From positions 1 through 64,000 of the forward strand of contig NZ_JAAAPM020000001.1 of the NCBI RefSeq assembly GCF_009909155.2: 64,000 nucleotides of DNA. The letters are read 5' to 3'. The DNA is from Flavobacterium undicola (GTDB lineage: Bacteria; Bacteroidota; Bacteroidia; Flavobacteriales; Flavobacteriaceae). Position numbers and translations under genes: made by a program. Below, in pieces: positions 7,802-17,395 of this stretch (position 1 is its first letter; the number at the start of each line of letters is the position of its first letter). The notes beneath the pieces were generated by a model, which saw nothing but the letters and a program-made list of their open reading frames with translations, did no database searches and had not been told where the DNA came from.

Positions 7802-9580
7802 TTACAGGTTTTTATCTCCTCTTAACTCCCTAAATTTCTTTCTGGCTTCGACAAAATAAATACTGTCCTGATGGTTGAAAATCAACTTTTCGTATAATGG
7901 TTTTGCCTTTTCGGGTTCGTTTAACTTCTTGCTATAAATTTCCGCCGAAAAAAACAGCGCTTCATCAATGTAAATTCCATCACTATGATGGTCAATTATC
8001 GATTGGTATTGGCTTAAAGCCAAATTATATTCGGCTATTTCCTCATAGACTTTCCCCAGTCGCAATTGCGTTACCGCCTCTATTTCCTGTCCTTTAAAGG
8101 TTTTTAAAACCAACTGAAACTGTGCAATGGCTTCCTGATTTCTGTTTTGATACAACAAATAATCGCCTTTGGCAAAAGCTTTCAAAGCCGTCTGTGTCGA
8201 ATCGGCAACTGTGTTATCATTTATCAACAAAAAATATTCTAGAGCATCATTGGCAATCAACTGCGTATTTGCCGATTTCAATTCCTTAAACTGTTTTAAT
8301 GCCCAAGGAAAATCGCCTTTAAAATAACTCGTTTTGGCTGCTTTCAAACTCGCTTCGTGAGCCACCACATCATTTTTCAAATCCATTTCAATTTGCGAAT
8401 AATACAACAACGCCTGATTGAATTTTTCTTCGAAAAGCAAAATATCCGCCAATTCCATTTTGGCCTGAGCCACTTCGTAATTATTGAGTTGCAACTCCAA
8501 AGCTTTCTTCACAATCGCTCTTCCCTGCTCCGGTTTTTTCAAATGGAATGCCACAAAATGTGCCTGAATTAGCTGCAAAGATAAGGTAAAAGGACTTATT
8601 TCAAATTGTTTCAATAAAGCCTCAATTTCCGTATTGATAGTTGCGTAATCTTTTTCGGTGGCTTTAGCAATTTTTAGCTCTATCAAATACGAATGTGCCT
8701 GAACCAATAATCCTAAATCCTTGGTATTTTCAATTACAAAATCCAGTATTTCTTTAGCCACCTCCTGATTTTCTTCTTCAATGGCTAAGTTTGCCAAATT
8801 CAAAATAGTGGAAAGCGATTCAGGATTGCGTTTGTAGATTGCTTTTTCCTGAATAAAGGCTTTCGGAAATTCTTTTTGTTGTATATAAAACCAACTCAAA
8901 TATCGGTTCCAGAACAAATCCTGACTTTTTTGAACCTTCAAAACCAAAGCTTTTCGCAAAGCATTGCTAAAACTCACATCGGCTTCATCGGTCATAAAAC
9001 GCGACAATTGATTCTGAATCACAATTGAATTTTGAGGATTTGCATAAGCTTCGTCCAGAAAAGTGTTAATCATCATTTCGAAATTACCTAATTGCCCATA
9101 CAGCAATCCTTGTTGGTAATTGAAATTAAAATTAGGCTGGATTTCAGTAGCTGTTTTATAAGCTTTTAATGCATATTCTAATTGTACTTTTCGTTCAAAA
9201 GAATTAGCAATTCCGTACACTTCATTGGGATTTTTACGAATACGCTCTATTGCCTCATCATAATAGCTTTTGGCTTTAGCATCATTCTTTTGCAATTGGT
9301 AATTATATCCCAATTCAACTAAAAGACTTTCTTGGTTGTATTTTGTAAGCCGGTTTTGGATGGCTTTTTCGGCAACATCATATTGTTGCAATTGCTGATA
9401 ACAATCTACTGTTCGGAGAAAGTATTGCATGTTTTGAGGAATGTTCTCCAATAATTCCTCATAACTGATTTTGGCTTTTTCAAAATCGCCTTTGTCGTAA
9501 TAATACTGCGCTAGTTGTTCATTTTGTGAAAAACAAATCAATGAAAAAAACAGGGAAATATGTAGAAAGAGTTTTTTCAT
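7802..9580 (-). CDS. Exported tetratricopeptide repeat protein
   Basis: A 592-residue protein with a signal peptide (MKKLFLHISLFFSLICFSQ) followed by TPR helices over almost the whole length. Clear units are QLAQYYYDKGDFEKAKISYE near residue 25 and, near the end, AVTQLRLGKVYEEIAEYNLA and AEIYSKKLNEPEKAKPLYEK. No catalytic domain is visible, so it is probably a periplasmic or envelope scaffold. It is conserved-looking next to serS, but separated by a hairpin at 9621-9681 and thus probably transcribed independently. Confidence 0.85.
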   Translation of the reverse strand: MKKLFLHISLFFSLICFSQNEQLAQYYYDKGDFEKAKISYEELLENIPQNMQYFLRTVDCYQQLQQYDVAEKAIQNRLTKYNQESLLVELGYNYQLQKNDAKAKSYYDEAIERIRKNPNEVYGIANSFERKVQLEYALKAYKTATEIQPNFNFNYQQGLLYGQLGNFEMMINTFLDEAYANPQNSIVIQNQLSRFMTDEADVSFSNALRKALVLKVQKSQDLFWNRYLSWFYIQQKEFPKAFIQEKAIYKRNPESLSTILNLANLAIEEENQEVAKEILDFVIENTKDLGLLVQAHSYLIELKIAKATEKDYATINTEIEALLKQFEISPFTLSLQLIQAHFVAFHLKKPEQGRAIVKKALELQLNNYEVAQAKMELADILLFEEKFNQALLYYSQIEMDLKNDVVAHEASLKAAKTSYFKGDFPWALKQFKELKSANTQLIANDALEYFLLINDNTVADSTQTALKAFAKGDYLLYQNRNQEAIAQFQLVLKTFKGQEIEAVTQLRLGKVYEEIAEYNLALSQYQSIIDHHSDGIYIDEALFFSAEIYSKKLNEPEKAKPLYEKLIFNHQDSIYFVEARKKFRELRGDKNL

Positions 9581-9620
9581 TATTCGATTTCAATTTGCTT
9601 TCCATTTTTCTAAGTTATTT

Positions 9621-9681
9621 AACCGCAAATTCACAAATTTTAATTCTTTAAGACTAAAAAATAATTTGCGAATTTGCGGTA
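9621..9681. terminator. Repeat-family hairpin downstream of serS
   Basis: ACCGCAAATTCACAAATT (9622-9639) pairs with AATTTGCGAATTTGCGGT (9663-9680), 18 positions with one mismatch, just after the serS stop codon at 9695. The left arm is nearly identical to the one at 43956-43970, so this is a copy of a dispersed ACCGCA repeat serving as a terminator. Confidence 0.75.
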
Positions 9682-9694
9682 AATAAAACTAAAG

Positions 9695-10966
9695 TTAGTT
9701 TATAATATCAAATCCGCAATACGGACGTAAAACCTCTGGAATTACAATTCCTTCCGGGGTTTGGTAATTTTCAAGAATTCCCGCAAGTACTCTAGGCAAA
9801 GCCAATGAACTTCCGTTTAAGGTGTGTGCCAATTGGTTTTTTCCGTCTTTATCTCTGAAACGCAATTTCAAACGATTCGCCTGAAAAGTTTCAAAGTTAG
9901 AAACTGAACTAATTTCTAACCAACGCTCTTGCGCCGTAGAATACACTTCAAAATCATAAGTCAAAGCCGAAGTAAAACCCATATCGCCACCACAAAGACG
10001 CAAAATTCGGTATGGTAATTTCAATTCGTTCAAAATCTCTTTTACGTGTTCTACCATTCCGTCTAAAGCTTCATAGGATTTCTCAGGATGCTCCACACGC
10101 ACTATTTCTACTTTGTCAAATTGGTGCAAACGATTCAATCCACGTACGTGCGCACCGTAAGAACCCGCCTCACGACGGAAACATGGCGTATAAGCTGTAG
10201 TTAAAATTGGCAACTCATTTTCATTTAAGATTACATCTCTAAACAAGTTGGTCACCGGAACCTCAGCTGTTGGAATTAAATATAAATTGTCGGTAGCGTC
10301 ATGGTACATTTGCCCTTCTTTGTCTGGCAATTGTCCCGTTCCGTATGCCGAAGCTTCGTTTACCATGTGAGGCACTTGAACTTCATTGTAACCCGCAGCC
10401 GCATTTTTATCTAAGAAATAATTGATTAAGGCACGCTGCAATCGCGCTCCTTTTCCTTTATAAACCGGAAAACCTGCTCCCGTGATTTTATTTCCTAATT
10501 CGAAATCAATGATGTCGTATTTTTTTACCAAATCCCAGTGTGGTTGTGCCCCTTCATGTAAAACTGGCACTTCACCAGCTTCAAAAACATTTAAATTTTC
10601 CTCTGGTGTTTTTCCTTCAGGAACAATATCGGCAGGAAGATTAGGTAAAGTATATAATTTTTCAGCAAGATCAGCAGCAATAACCTCAGCTGTTTCAGCC
10701 AGTTTCTTGCTCTTTTCTTTATTGATAACTGTTTTTTCTTTTAAGATAGCAGCTTTAGATTTCTCACCCGCTTTCATCAATTCGCCAATGTCTTTGGACA
10801 ATTTATTAGATTCAGCTAAAATATTGTCTAACTCTACTTGCGTAGCACGACGACGCTCATCAAGTTGTACCACTTCTTCCACAACACTTTTGGCATCCAT
10901 ATTTCTTTTTGCCAAAGCCTTGATCACTTTTTCCTGATTCTCTCTAATAAATGCAATTTGTAACAT
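9695..10966 (-). CDS. serS: Seryl-tRNA synthetase
   Basis: A 423-residue class II aminoacyl-tRNA synthetase charging tRNA-Ser. The N-terminal coiled-coil arm (about residues 25-105, rich in Lys/Glu, e.g. KEKTVINKEKSKKLAE) binds the long variable arm of tRNA-Ser. Motif 2 is in CFRREAGSYGAHVRGL and motif 3 in NGSSLALPRVLAGILEN. Start MLQIAFIRENQEKVI and length are standard. It is monocistronic, with a dispersed-repeat hairpin downstream. Confidence 0.97.
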   Translation of the reverse strand: MLQIAFIRENQEKVIKALAKRNMDAKSVVEEVVQLDERRRATQVELDNILAESNKLSKDIGELMKAGEKSKAAILKEKTVINKEKSKKLAETAEVIAADLAEKLYTLPNLPADIVPEGKTPEENLNVFEAGEVPVLHEGAQPHWDLVKKYDIIDFELGNKITGAGFPVYKGKGARLQRALINYFLDKNAAAGYNEVQVPHMVNEASAYGTGQLPDKEGQMYHDATDNLYLIPTAEVPVTNLFRDVILNENELPILTTAYTPCFRREAGSYGAHVRGLNRLHQFDKVEIVRVEHPEKSYEALDGMVEHVKEILNELKLPYRILRLCGGDMGFTSALTYDFEVYSTAQERWLEISSVSNFETFQANRLKLRFRDKDGKNQLAHTLNGSSLALPRVLAGILENYQTPEGIVIPEVLRPYCGFDIIN

Positions 10967-11202
10967 AGTTGGGGTTTTATAAACTATTATATTTCTAATA
11001 ACGGTAGCAAATTTAAGGAAATGTTTGGTACAAATAAGACAAAGTTTAAATTGAAAAAAATATTCCCCTAAGGCTTATGGAGCTTGCACAAAGAAGTACA
11101 TATTTTTTATGCTTTACTTTAAGAATTATTAATCTGCCTTTGCGAAATGCTTATTATCTGTCAAGCAACTAACAGCTAAGCTGATATTTGTTATTCATCA
11201 TA

Positions 11203-12291
11203 TCAATCTCTAAATTGCTTTAAATTGGGAATGATTATATTGAATTCTGTTCCAACACCTAATTCGGAATTTACATTTACAACACCATCCATTAAATCAA
11301 CAGACTGCTTTACTATAGACAAACCAATTCCAAAACCCTCACTGACTTCCTTCTCTACCTGAAAATTTAAATCAAATATTTTCGAAAGCATTTCTTTGCT
11401 GACGCCAATTCCATTGTCTTTGATTGAGATTTTTGCCTCAATACCATTTGAATCGATTGAAACCAATACAAATGACTCTTCTTTGTTATTGTCATAATAT
11501 TTCAAACTATTGTCTATCAAGTTTGAAATAACCGAAGTGATTTCATTTTTATACGTATAAAATTCAACCGTTTGATGTACATCCGTCTTAATTTTGACAT
11601 GTTCCAGTGCTGGATTGTATTTCACGGATTCGTAAAAATCACTTAACAATCTATTAAAATCTACTTCTGTATATTTATTAGTTGATTTAGACAACTCAAG
11701 GGTTTCCTGTACGAAAGACTTCAAATTAGAAGCACTTTTTTCGATAAGAGAAAAATATTCATCAATTGATTCATTGTCTATCCTTGATAAATGGATTAGG
11801 CCTATAACTGAATTTAAAGGAGCAACTATATCGTGAGTAATTTTAAACATGGTAGAATCCAAGCGTTTGTTGATTTCTTTCAACTGCTTATTTTGCTTTT
11901 TAACAATCTCTTCCGAGATTTTTCGTTGACTTATATTAATATGCGACACAATTGACAAATCGACGTTGTTTACCAATGGAGTACACCTTAAAATAAACCA
12001 TCTTTGCTCGTTTAAGGAATTACAAGAATACTCCATTTGAAAAAGAGCTTGTTCCCTATTAATCACAGCTTGAATACCCACTAATGCTTCGGTAGCACTT
12101 TCTGCATCTTTACCGGTTGCTCTTCCACATATATCCAAATAGTTTACACCAACATCCGTTTTGTCCAAAAAACCAAAATTTTCACTCGAAAAACTTTTCC
12201 AAGCGATGTTTGTGTAAATAACCTCCCCTTTTTTGTTAATTACAGCAATGGAGTCTATGAATGAGTCAAAAAATTCAAAAGAATATACCAT
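11203..12291 (-). CDS. Cytosolic PAS-domain sensor histidine kinase (orphan)
   Basis: A 362-residue protein with an N-terminal PAS-like sensor (about 5-120), a linker helix (KKQNKQLKEINKRL), HisKA with the phospho-acceptor His153 in ITHDIVAPLNSVIG, and a complete HATPase: N box NLIDNSLKYYDNN, G1 DNGIGVSKE, G2 GFGIGLSIVKQ. There are no membrane segments and no signal peptide, so the signal is probably intracellular. No response regulator is encoded nearby, so its partner is elsewhere. The 236-base spacer downstream shows no feature I recognise. Confidence 0.92.
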   Translation of the reverse strand: MVYSFEFFDSFIDSIAVINKKGEVIYTNIAWKSFSSENFGFLDKTDVGVNYLDICGRATGKDAESATEALVGIQAVINREQALFQMEYSCNSLNEQRWFILRCTPLVNNVDLSIVSHINISQRKISEEIVKKQNKQLKEINKRLDSTMFKITHDIVAPLNSVIGLIHLSRIDNESIDEYFSLIEKSASNLKSFVQETLELSKSTNKYTEVDFNRLLSDFYESVKYNPALEHVKIKTDVHQTVEFYTYKNEITSVISNLIDNSLKYYDNNKEESFVLVSIDSNGIEAKISIKDNGIGVSKEMLSKIFDLNFQVEKEVSEGFGIGLSIVKQSVDLMDGVVNVNSELGVGTEFNIIIPNLKQFRD

Positions 12292-12526
12292 GAAATTATT
12301 TGCAATTTGATTCAGAGATGACTTTAACTAAAAGTGTCGAATCATTTACTGATTAGGTTAACAAATCAAAAAAAATGTATGGTAAATATAGGACAAAGTT
12401 TTTGGAACAACGAAAAAATATCTTACATAAAACATATATAAAGACAGGACAAAGACACACACAAAAAATTCAGTATTTAGTTAATGAATTCTTTGTTGTC
12501 TTTACAAAAAAAAACAATTTTATTGA

Positions 12527-13066
12527 CTATGCCCTTTTAATTTCGCGTCCTACAAAGTCTTCCAACAATTCGAACATGGCATCAACAGAAAGAACCTGTG
12601 TGTCCGGATGATTTTTTAAGAAAGCGGCATTCAACTGCAATAAATTTTCTTCCAGTTCGAAAAAGCGGTCGTTGTTAAGCAAATCACGAATAGGATTTAC
12701 CCCTTCGAGTTTGCCTTTAAAGAATTTTTCTCTTTTCACACTGCTCATTAATTTGACTTTTTTGCATTGTTCCTGAAATAACTCCAAATGTTTTTCGGCG
12801 CCAATTAAAGCCAAACCTTCTTCAATCAATTCGTTTAATTCGGAATTCCAACCGGAATTGTATACAAATTGTGCAAAATTACCCTCCACATATTGGCTGT
12901 AGTAATAATCCAAATAATAACTCATCAACGCATCTTCGTGAATCAAATCGTCATCGATTTTTTCCTCGCGCATCAGATTAATTACCGAAATGTTTGAGTT
13001 GATTACATCTTGAGGATTTTCGCTATTTGCGGCTGTTTCTGAGATAATGATGCTTCCGAATTCCAT
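12527..13066 (-). CDS. DMP19 (DUF4375)-like protein
   Basis: A 179-residue soluble acidic protein. The central segment ALMSYYLDYYYSQYVEGNFA followed by QFVYNSGWNSEL and ALIGAEKHLELF resembles the DMP19/DUF4375 family, which has a conserved N/G-F-x-QF-x-YN core. The family is helical, and its bacterial role is not established. There is no signal peptide. It is a single gene between an orphan histidine kinase and a tiny basic protein; the 235-base spacer 12292-12526 is AT-rich and shows no other feature. Confidence 0.6.
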   Translation of the reverse strand: MEFGSIIISETAANSENPQDVINSNISVINLMREEKIDDDLIHEDALMSYYLDYYYSQYVEGNFAQFVYNSGWNSELNELIEEGLALIGAEKHLELFQEQCKKVKLMSSVKREKFFKGKLEGVNPIRDLLNNDRFFELEENLLQLNAAFLKNHPDTQVLSVDAMFELLEDFVGREIKRA

Positions 13067-13167
13067 TTTGAGTTTTTTAAAGAGTGGTTTGCAAATTTCG
13101 GCTAAAATAGTGAAGAATGAAAATGTTTTTAGCCACAGATTAATAGTGCTAAAAGTTATTCAGCACC

Positions 13168-13326
13168 CTATTCGTTAGTATTCTTTTGCTGATTCATTTT
13201 GGCAACCAAAGCTTTCAAACGCAAAGCTTTTTCTTTTTTCTCTTCTTGAAGCTTGGCCTTTTTCCGATTCAATAATTTGGTGTGTAAAGCCTTGTTTTTA
13301 GTGTTTTTTTCAGGTCCTTTTGGCAT
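13168..13326 (-). CDS. Small lysine-rich protein (52 residues)
   Basis: ATG at 13326 opens a 52-codon frame ending TAG at 13170-13168. The product is extremely basic and helical, with MPKGPEKNTKNKALHTKLLN then a Lys/Glu/Leu coiled-coil-like stretch RKKAKLQEEKKEKALRLKAL. It looks like a small nucleic-acid- or ribosome-associated protein of a type common in flavobacteria, but I cannot assign a family. It lies upstream of, and on the same strand as, the DMP19-like gene, with about 100 bases between them. Confidence 0.6.
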   Translation of the reverse strand: MPKGPEKNTKNKALHTKLLNRKKAKLQEEKKEKALRLKALVAKMNQQKNTNE

Positions 13327-13413
13327 GATTTATTTTCTTTAAATCCGTTTGCAAAGATAAACAAACCTAACTGACAATATATTACAAATGACAAATGGAA
13401 GACAGTAATACTT

Positions 13414-13441
13414 TTTGTAAGAAAAAAAAGTAATATATTTG
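13414..13441 (+). promoter_or_regulatory. Promoter of the TlpA-like gene
   Basis: TTTG (13414-13417), a 16-base gap, then TATATTTG (13434-13441), a full match to the -7 consensus TAnnTTTG. The start codon is 32 bases downstream. Spacing is slightly short of the usual 17-23. Confidence 0.55.
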
Positions 13442-13473
13442 AAAAACCAAATTATAAATCAACACAACCAAAG

Positions 13474-13989
13474 ATGAAAAAAACAATACTATCATTATGC
13501 TTTTTATTAGCCCTAAATGCTTTTTCGCAAGAGAAAAAAATCTGGGCAAAATCTATTATCAATCAAAAAGCACCAAAACTGGTCGTAGAAAAATGGCTTT
13601 CAGAAAAACCTAAGACAAAAGGAAAATTTGTGCTAATTGATTTTTGGGCTACCTGGTGTGGTCCTTGCAAAATAGCCATTCCTGAATTAAACCGTTTGAA
13701 AACGGAGTTTGAAAATGATTTGGTAGTTATTGGCATCAGCGACGAACCAAAAGAAAAAGTAGTCGCTTTGACATCTCCTCAAATTGAATATTACAGCGCC
13801 ATTGATACACAAAGAAGTATGTATAATTCATTAGAAATAAAAGGCATTCCGCATTGTATTTTGATAGATCCCAATGGTATTGTCCGCTGGGAAGGTTATC
13901 CACTATTAACCGGATATAAACTAAACTCTGAAGTAATAAAAGATATTATCGAAAAATTTAAAAGCACAGATACTACAAAACAGCTTTGA
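13474..13989 (+). CDS. Secreted TlpA/ResA-like thioredoxin
   Basis: A 171-residue periplasmic thiol-disulfide oxidoreductase. The signal peptide is residues 1-19 (MKKTILSLCFLLALNAFSQ). The thioredoxin fold carries WCGPC in DFWATWCGPCKIAIPEL and a cis-proline loop in IKGIPHCILIDPNG. Such proteins reduce apocytochrome or other envelope thiols in Bacteroidota, though the partner is unknown here. It has its own promoter box. The C-terminal residues after the fold are short and polar. Confidence 0.88.
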   Translation: MKKTILSLCFLLALNAFSQEKKIWAKSIINQKAPKLVVEKWLSEKPKTKGKFVLIDFWATWCGPCKIAIPELNRLKTEFENDLVVIGISDEPKEKVVALTSPQIEYYSAIDTQRSMYNSLEIKGIPHCILIDPNGIVRWEGYPLLTGYKLNSEVIKDIIEKFKSTDTTKQL

Positions 13990-14205
13990 TTTAAAACATC
14001 TGCTAAAACCTGCAGAATCTACGTAAAAATAAATGTTTCGAACGCAAAAGGATTCGCGCACGAACTAGACGTATTAATTATGTGAAAATAGATTTTTTAG
14101 CTAACCTATCAGATCTTAAATAAATCTATATTTAAACAAAAATAGAATATTTGCAAAATTCAATATATTTCATTTTATTTGTTTTTTAACAAAAATAAAC
14201 TTACT

Positions 14206-17200
14206 ATGAATACTAAGCTACCAAAAGCACTTATCGATAATATTAAAGATGGTAAAGTAATTCTTTTTCTAGGTGCTGGAGCAGCATTTGATTCGTTTCA
14301 TAAAAATTCAAAAAAACCGCCTACTGGTAATCAATTAGCAAACTTAATCGCAGAAAAATTTTTAGGCGATGAGTATTTAGATAAAGATCTTCAATATATA
14401 TCTGAATTAGCAATTAGTGAAACAGATCTATTTACAGTTCAAAAATTCATATATGATATTTTTATTGAATTCAAACCTGGTGAACACCATAAACTAATAC
14501 CTTTATACAAATGGCACTCAATTTACACAACAAATTATGATTTGTTGATTGAAGAATCATATGAAAGATGTCATACAAAACTCCAAGAATTAGCAACTTT
14601 TGTGAAAAATGGCGAAAGAATTGGCGACAAAATGATTTTTGAAAACTCAGTCATGTTTAACAAATTACATGGTTCAATTACTGATATCAATGACAAGGAT
14701 GTACCTCTTATCCTAACTCCTGATCAATATGTGGAACACAAGGAAAATAGAGAAAGATTATTTAAAAGGCTAGAAGAATCATCTTATGAATACCCAATTC
14801 TTTTTGTAGGTTTTAGTTTCGCAGATTTAGACATAAGAAACAGTCTTAAACACTTAGAAAAAATCGGAAGCGTTCGTCCCAGGTCATATATGGTTGGGCC
14901 ATATATTACAGATGCGGAAGAAAGACTATATGATTTAAAAAAAATCTCATCGATAAAACTTTCTTTTAAGGATTTCATGAAAGAAATTCAATCAAGCATT
15001 TCTGAAAACCAAAGAATTTTGAGTACTTTAAAGAAAGATAGTTTTTCACATCCAATTATTAATAAATTTAATTCTGACTCACCTGAACCAAGTGAAAGAC
15101 TTATACAATTTTTAGAAAGAGATGCAATTTATTTACATACAAATTTAGCTGCTAAAAATACTGATCCACGTGATTTTTACAAAGGATATTTTGAAGGATG
15201 GGATCCAATTATTAAAGAATATGATGTTGAAAGAAATATCACAGATTCTATTTTGTCAGAAGTATTTTTAATTGAAGAAAATCAAAGGATCTCTAAGCAA
15301 GAATTGTACATAATAAAAGGGAATGCTGGTTCTGGAAAAACTGTTCTATTACATAGATTAGCTTGGAATGCAGCTGTAATATTTGAAAAATTATGTATTT
15401 TTTATAAATCAGACATAAGTATAGAATATGACAGATTATCTGAATTATACCAACTCACAAAAGAAAGAATCTATTTATTTATTGATAATGTAACAGAAAG
15501 AAATGAAGATATTGAATATATCTTTACAAAAGCAAAAAAAGACAATTTATTAATATCTATAATATCAGCTGAAAGAGTAAACTTATGGAATATTAATGGT
15601 GAAACTTTAAACATCTATCTAACCAGAGAATATACTCTTAAATACCTAAAAGACAACGAAATAACTAAACTCATAGATCTTTTAACTAAATATAAATCTT
15701 TAGGATATTTACATGGCAAAACGATTGATCAACAAAAAGATGCTCTTTCAGAAAAATCAGGAAGAGAATTATTAGTGGCGCTATATGAAGCAACGGCAGG
15801 AAAACCCTTTGCCGACATAGTTATGGATGAATATAATTCAATTCCTAATGAAGAAGCCCGAAACCTATATCTATCAATTTGCGTTTTTCATAGAATTGGA
15901 ACATACGCTAGAGCAGGAATAATTTCAAGATTACATAGTATTAATTTCTCATATTTTAAAGAATATCTTTTCAAACCTCTTGAATCGGTAGTATATAGTA
16001 ATAGAAATTACAACATTAATGACTATGTTTTTCAAAGTCGTCATCAACATATTGCTGAATTAGTTTTTGAACAAGTATTAGTTGATTTAAATTCAAGATA
16101 TGACAAATACATTAATATTATATCAAAGTTAGATATAGATTACGATAGCGATCGTCAAGTTTTTATTGCTATGACTAACGCACGAAACCTTTTAAATGTT
16201 TTTAAGGATCCTGAAATGATTAGATCAATTTATCAAATCGCATATGATAATGTTGGTGAAATTTCATCATTGATGCAACAAGAATCTATTTTCGAAATGA
16301 ATTCCAATAGTGGAAATTTAGAGAAAGCTTCAAAATTACTAGATTTAGCTCATGAAATAGACCCGAAAAATGGGTCAATTGCTCATTCTAAAGCAGAATT
16401 TCTATTAAGAAAAGCAGAAAAAACATCTCAAAGGTTATTAGCTAATAATTTACTAAATAATGCTAAAGAAATTTGTAATGAAATAATATCAAATAAAAGA
16501 AATAAAAATATAGTTCATGCATATCATACATTGTTGAAAATTTATTTACAGGAACTAAAGATATCCATTGATAATCAAGCAAATAACATAATTGAAGTGA
16601 AAATTCAGGAATTCGAAAAAACATTAAACAAAGCAAAACAATTTTACCCAAATGAAAGTTTTTTTCATGATGCAGAAGCTAGCTTTAATAAATTAATAAA
16701 TAATACTCCTAAAGCTTTAGAAGCATTAAAATCTGCTTTTGATTTCAACAAAAGAAGCCCATATTTAGCTACAAGATTGAGTAATTATTATATCGAAGAA
16801 GGTAAAATAGATGATTCCTTAAATATTTTAGAATTATCCCTTGCTGTAAACGAAAACGATAAAGATTTAAATTTTAGATATGCAAAATTACTAAGTGAAA
16901 AATCTCCTGAAAACTATGTGAATTTAAAACATTATTTAAGAAAATCTTTCACTAAAGGAGACAAAAGATATGAGCCTCAATATTGGTATGCAAGATGTTT
17001 ATATCTTTTAGATGAAAAAGATGAGTCATTAATTTATTTTAACTCTTTAAAAGATGTTCCTCTAGATGTAAGAATAAAAAGAAAACTCAATGGCTTTATA
17101 ACAATTAATGGAAAAAACCAAACATTCGAAGGAACTATAATAAAATTAGAAAATTCTTTTGGATTTATTAAAAAAGACTTTACAGGAGAATCAATATATT

Positions 17201-17298
17201 TTGTCAGAAACATTAATGATAGCTTAAAATACAACTCAAGGGTTAAATTTCATTTAGCTTTTAATTACAATGGTTTAATAGCAGAAGTTATTGAGTAG
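14206..17298 (+). CDS. SIR2 - P-loop (STAND-like) NTPase - TPR - cold-shock-like multidomain protein, putative antiphage effector
   Basis: A 1030-residue cytosolic protein. The SIR2-like domain (about 10-265) has ILFLGAGAAF, TTNYD (Asn110), KLHGS (His155) and FVGFSFADLDIR; the Asn and His are the residues used by SIR2 NADases. A P-loop module (about 300-600) has Walker A GNAGSGKT (372-379) and Walker B IYLFIDN (422-428), followed by a helical region. Degenerate TPRs fill about 695-945. The last 65 residues (EGTIIKLENSFGFIKKD, then ESIYFVRNI and RVKFHLAF) resemble a cold-shock/OB RNA-binding domain. Start: ATG 14206 is used because the frame upstream offers only TTG. The gene is visibly AT-richer than metG and tlpA. 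SIR2-STAND architectures are antiphage NADases of Avs type; defence is inferred. Confidence 0.85.
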   Translation: MNTKLPKALIDNIKDGKVILFLGAGAAFDSFHKNSKKPPTGNQLANLIAEKFLGDEYLDKDLQYISELAISETDLFTVQKFIYDIFIEFKPGEHHKLIPLYKWHSIYTTNYDLLIEESYERCHTKLQELATFVKNGERIGDKMIFENSVMFNKLHGSITDINDKDVPLILTPDQYVEHKENRERLFKRLEESSYEYPILFVGFSFADLDIRNSLKHLEKIGSVRPRSYMVGPYITDAEERLYDLKKISSIKLSFKDFMKEIQSSISENQRILSTLKKDSFSHPIINKFNSDSPEPSERLIQFLERDAIYLHTNLAAKNTDPRDFYKGYFEGWDPIIKEYDVERNITDSILSEVFLIEENQRISKQELYIIKGNAGSGKTVLLHRLAWNAAVIFEKLCIFYKSDISIEYDRLSELYQLTKERIYLFIDNVTERNEDIEYIFTKAKKDNLLISIISAERVNLWNINGETLNIYLTREYTLKYLKDNEITKLIDLLTKYKSLGYLHGKTIDQQKDALSEKSGRELLVALYEATAGKPFADIVMDEYNSIPNEEARNLYLSICVFHRIGTYARAGIISRLHSINFSYFKEYLFKPLESVVYSNRNYNINDYVFQSRHQHIAELVFEQVLVDLNSRYDKYINIISKLDIDYDSDRQVFIAMTNARNLLNVFKDPEMIRSIYQIAYDNVGEISSLMQQESIFEMNSNSGNLEKASKLLDLAHEIDPKNGSIAHSKAEFLLRKAEKTSQRLLANNLLNNAKEICNEIISNKRNKNIVHAYHTLLKIYLQELKISIDNQANNIIEVKIQEFEKTLNKAKQFYPNESFFHDAEASFNKLINNTPKALEALKSAFDFNKRSPYLATRLSNYYIEEGKIDDSLNILELSLAVNENDKDLNFRYAKLLSEKSPENYVNLKHYLRKSFTKGDKRYEPQYWYARCLYLLDEKDESLIYFNSLKDVPLDVRIKRKLNGFITINGKNQTFEGTIIKLENSFGFIKKDFTGESIYFVRNINDSLKYNSRVKFHLAFNYNGLIAEVIE

Positions 17299-17368
17299 AT
17301 ATTGCAACGAATAGCGGGACATTGAAGATTCAGCGAAGCTAAATAGCTCCAAATAAAATTCTATTCCT

Positions 17369-17376
17369 TATTTTTG
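17369..17376 (+). promoter_or_regulatory. Putative -7 box (TATTTTTG) of metG
   Basis: TATTTTTG matches TAnnTTTG, 19 bases before the metG ATG. This predicts a leader of roughly a dozen bases and makes metG transcription independent of the SIR2 gene upstream. I see no clear -33 element. Confidence 0.5.
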
Positions 17377-17395
17377 CGCTCTATAAAATTGAATT

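Noticed and set aside
10482-10937. Plus-strand 151-codon frame opposite serS
   Set aside because: Ser/Phe-rich shadow of the SerS coiled-coil and catalytic region; not a plausible protein.
14179-14205. TTG start nine codons upstream of the SIR2 gene
   Set aside because: Codons before ATG 14206 add a non-conserved MFFNKNKLT stretch, and TTG is less likely than the in-frame ATG.
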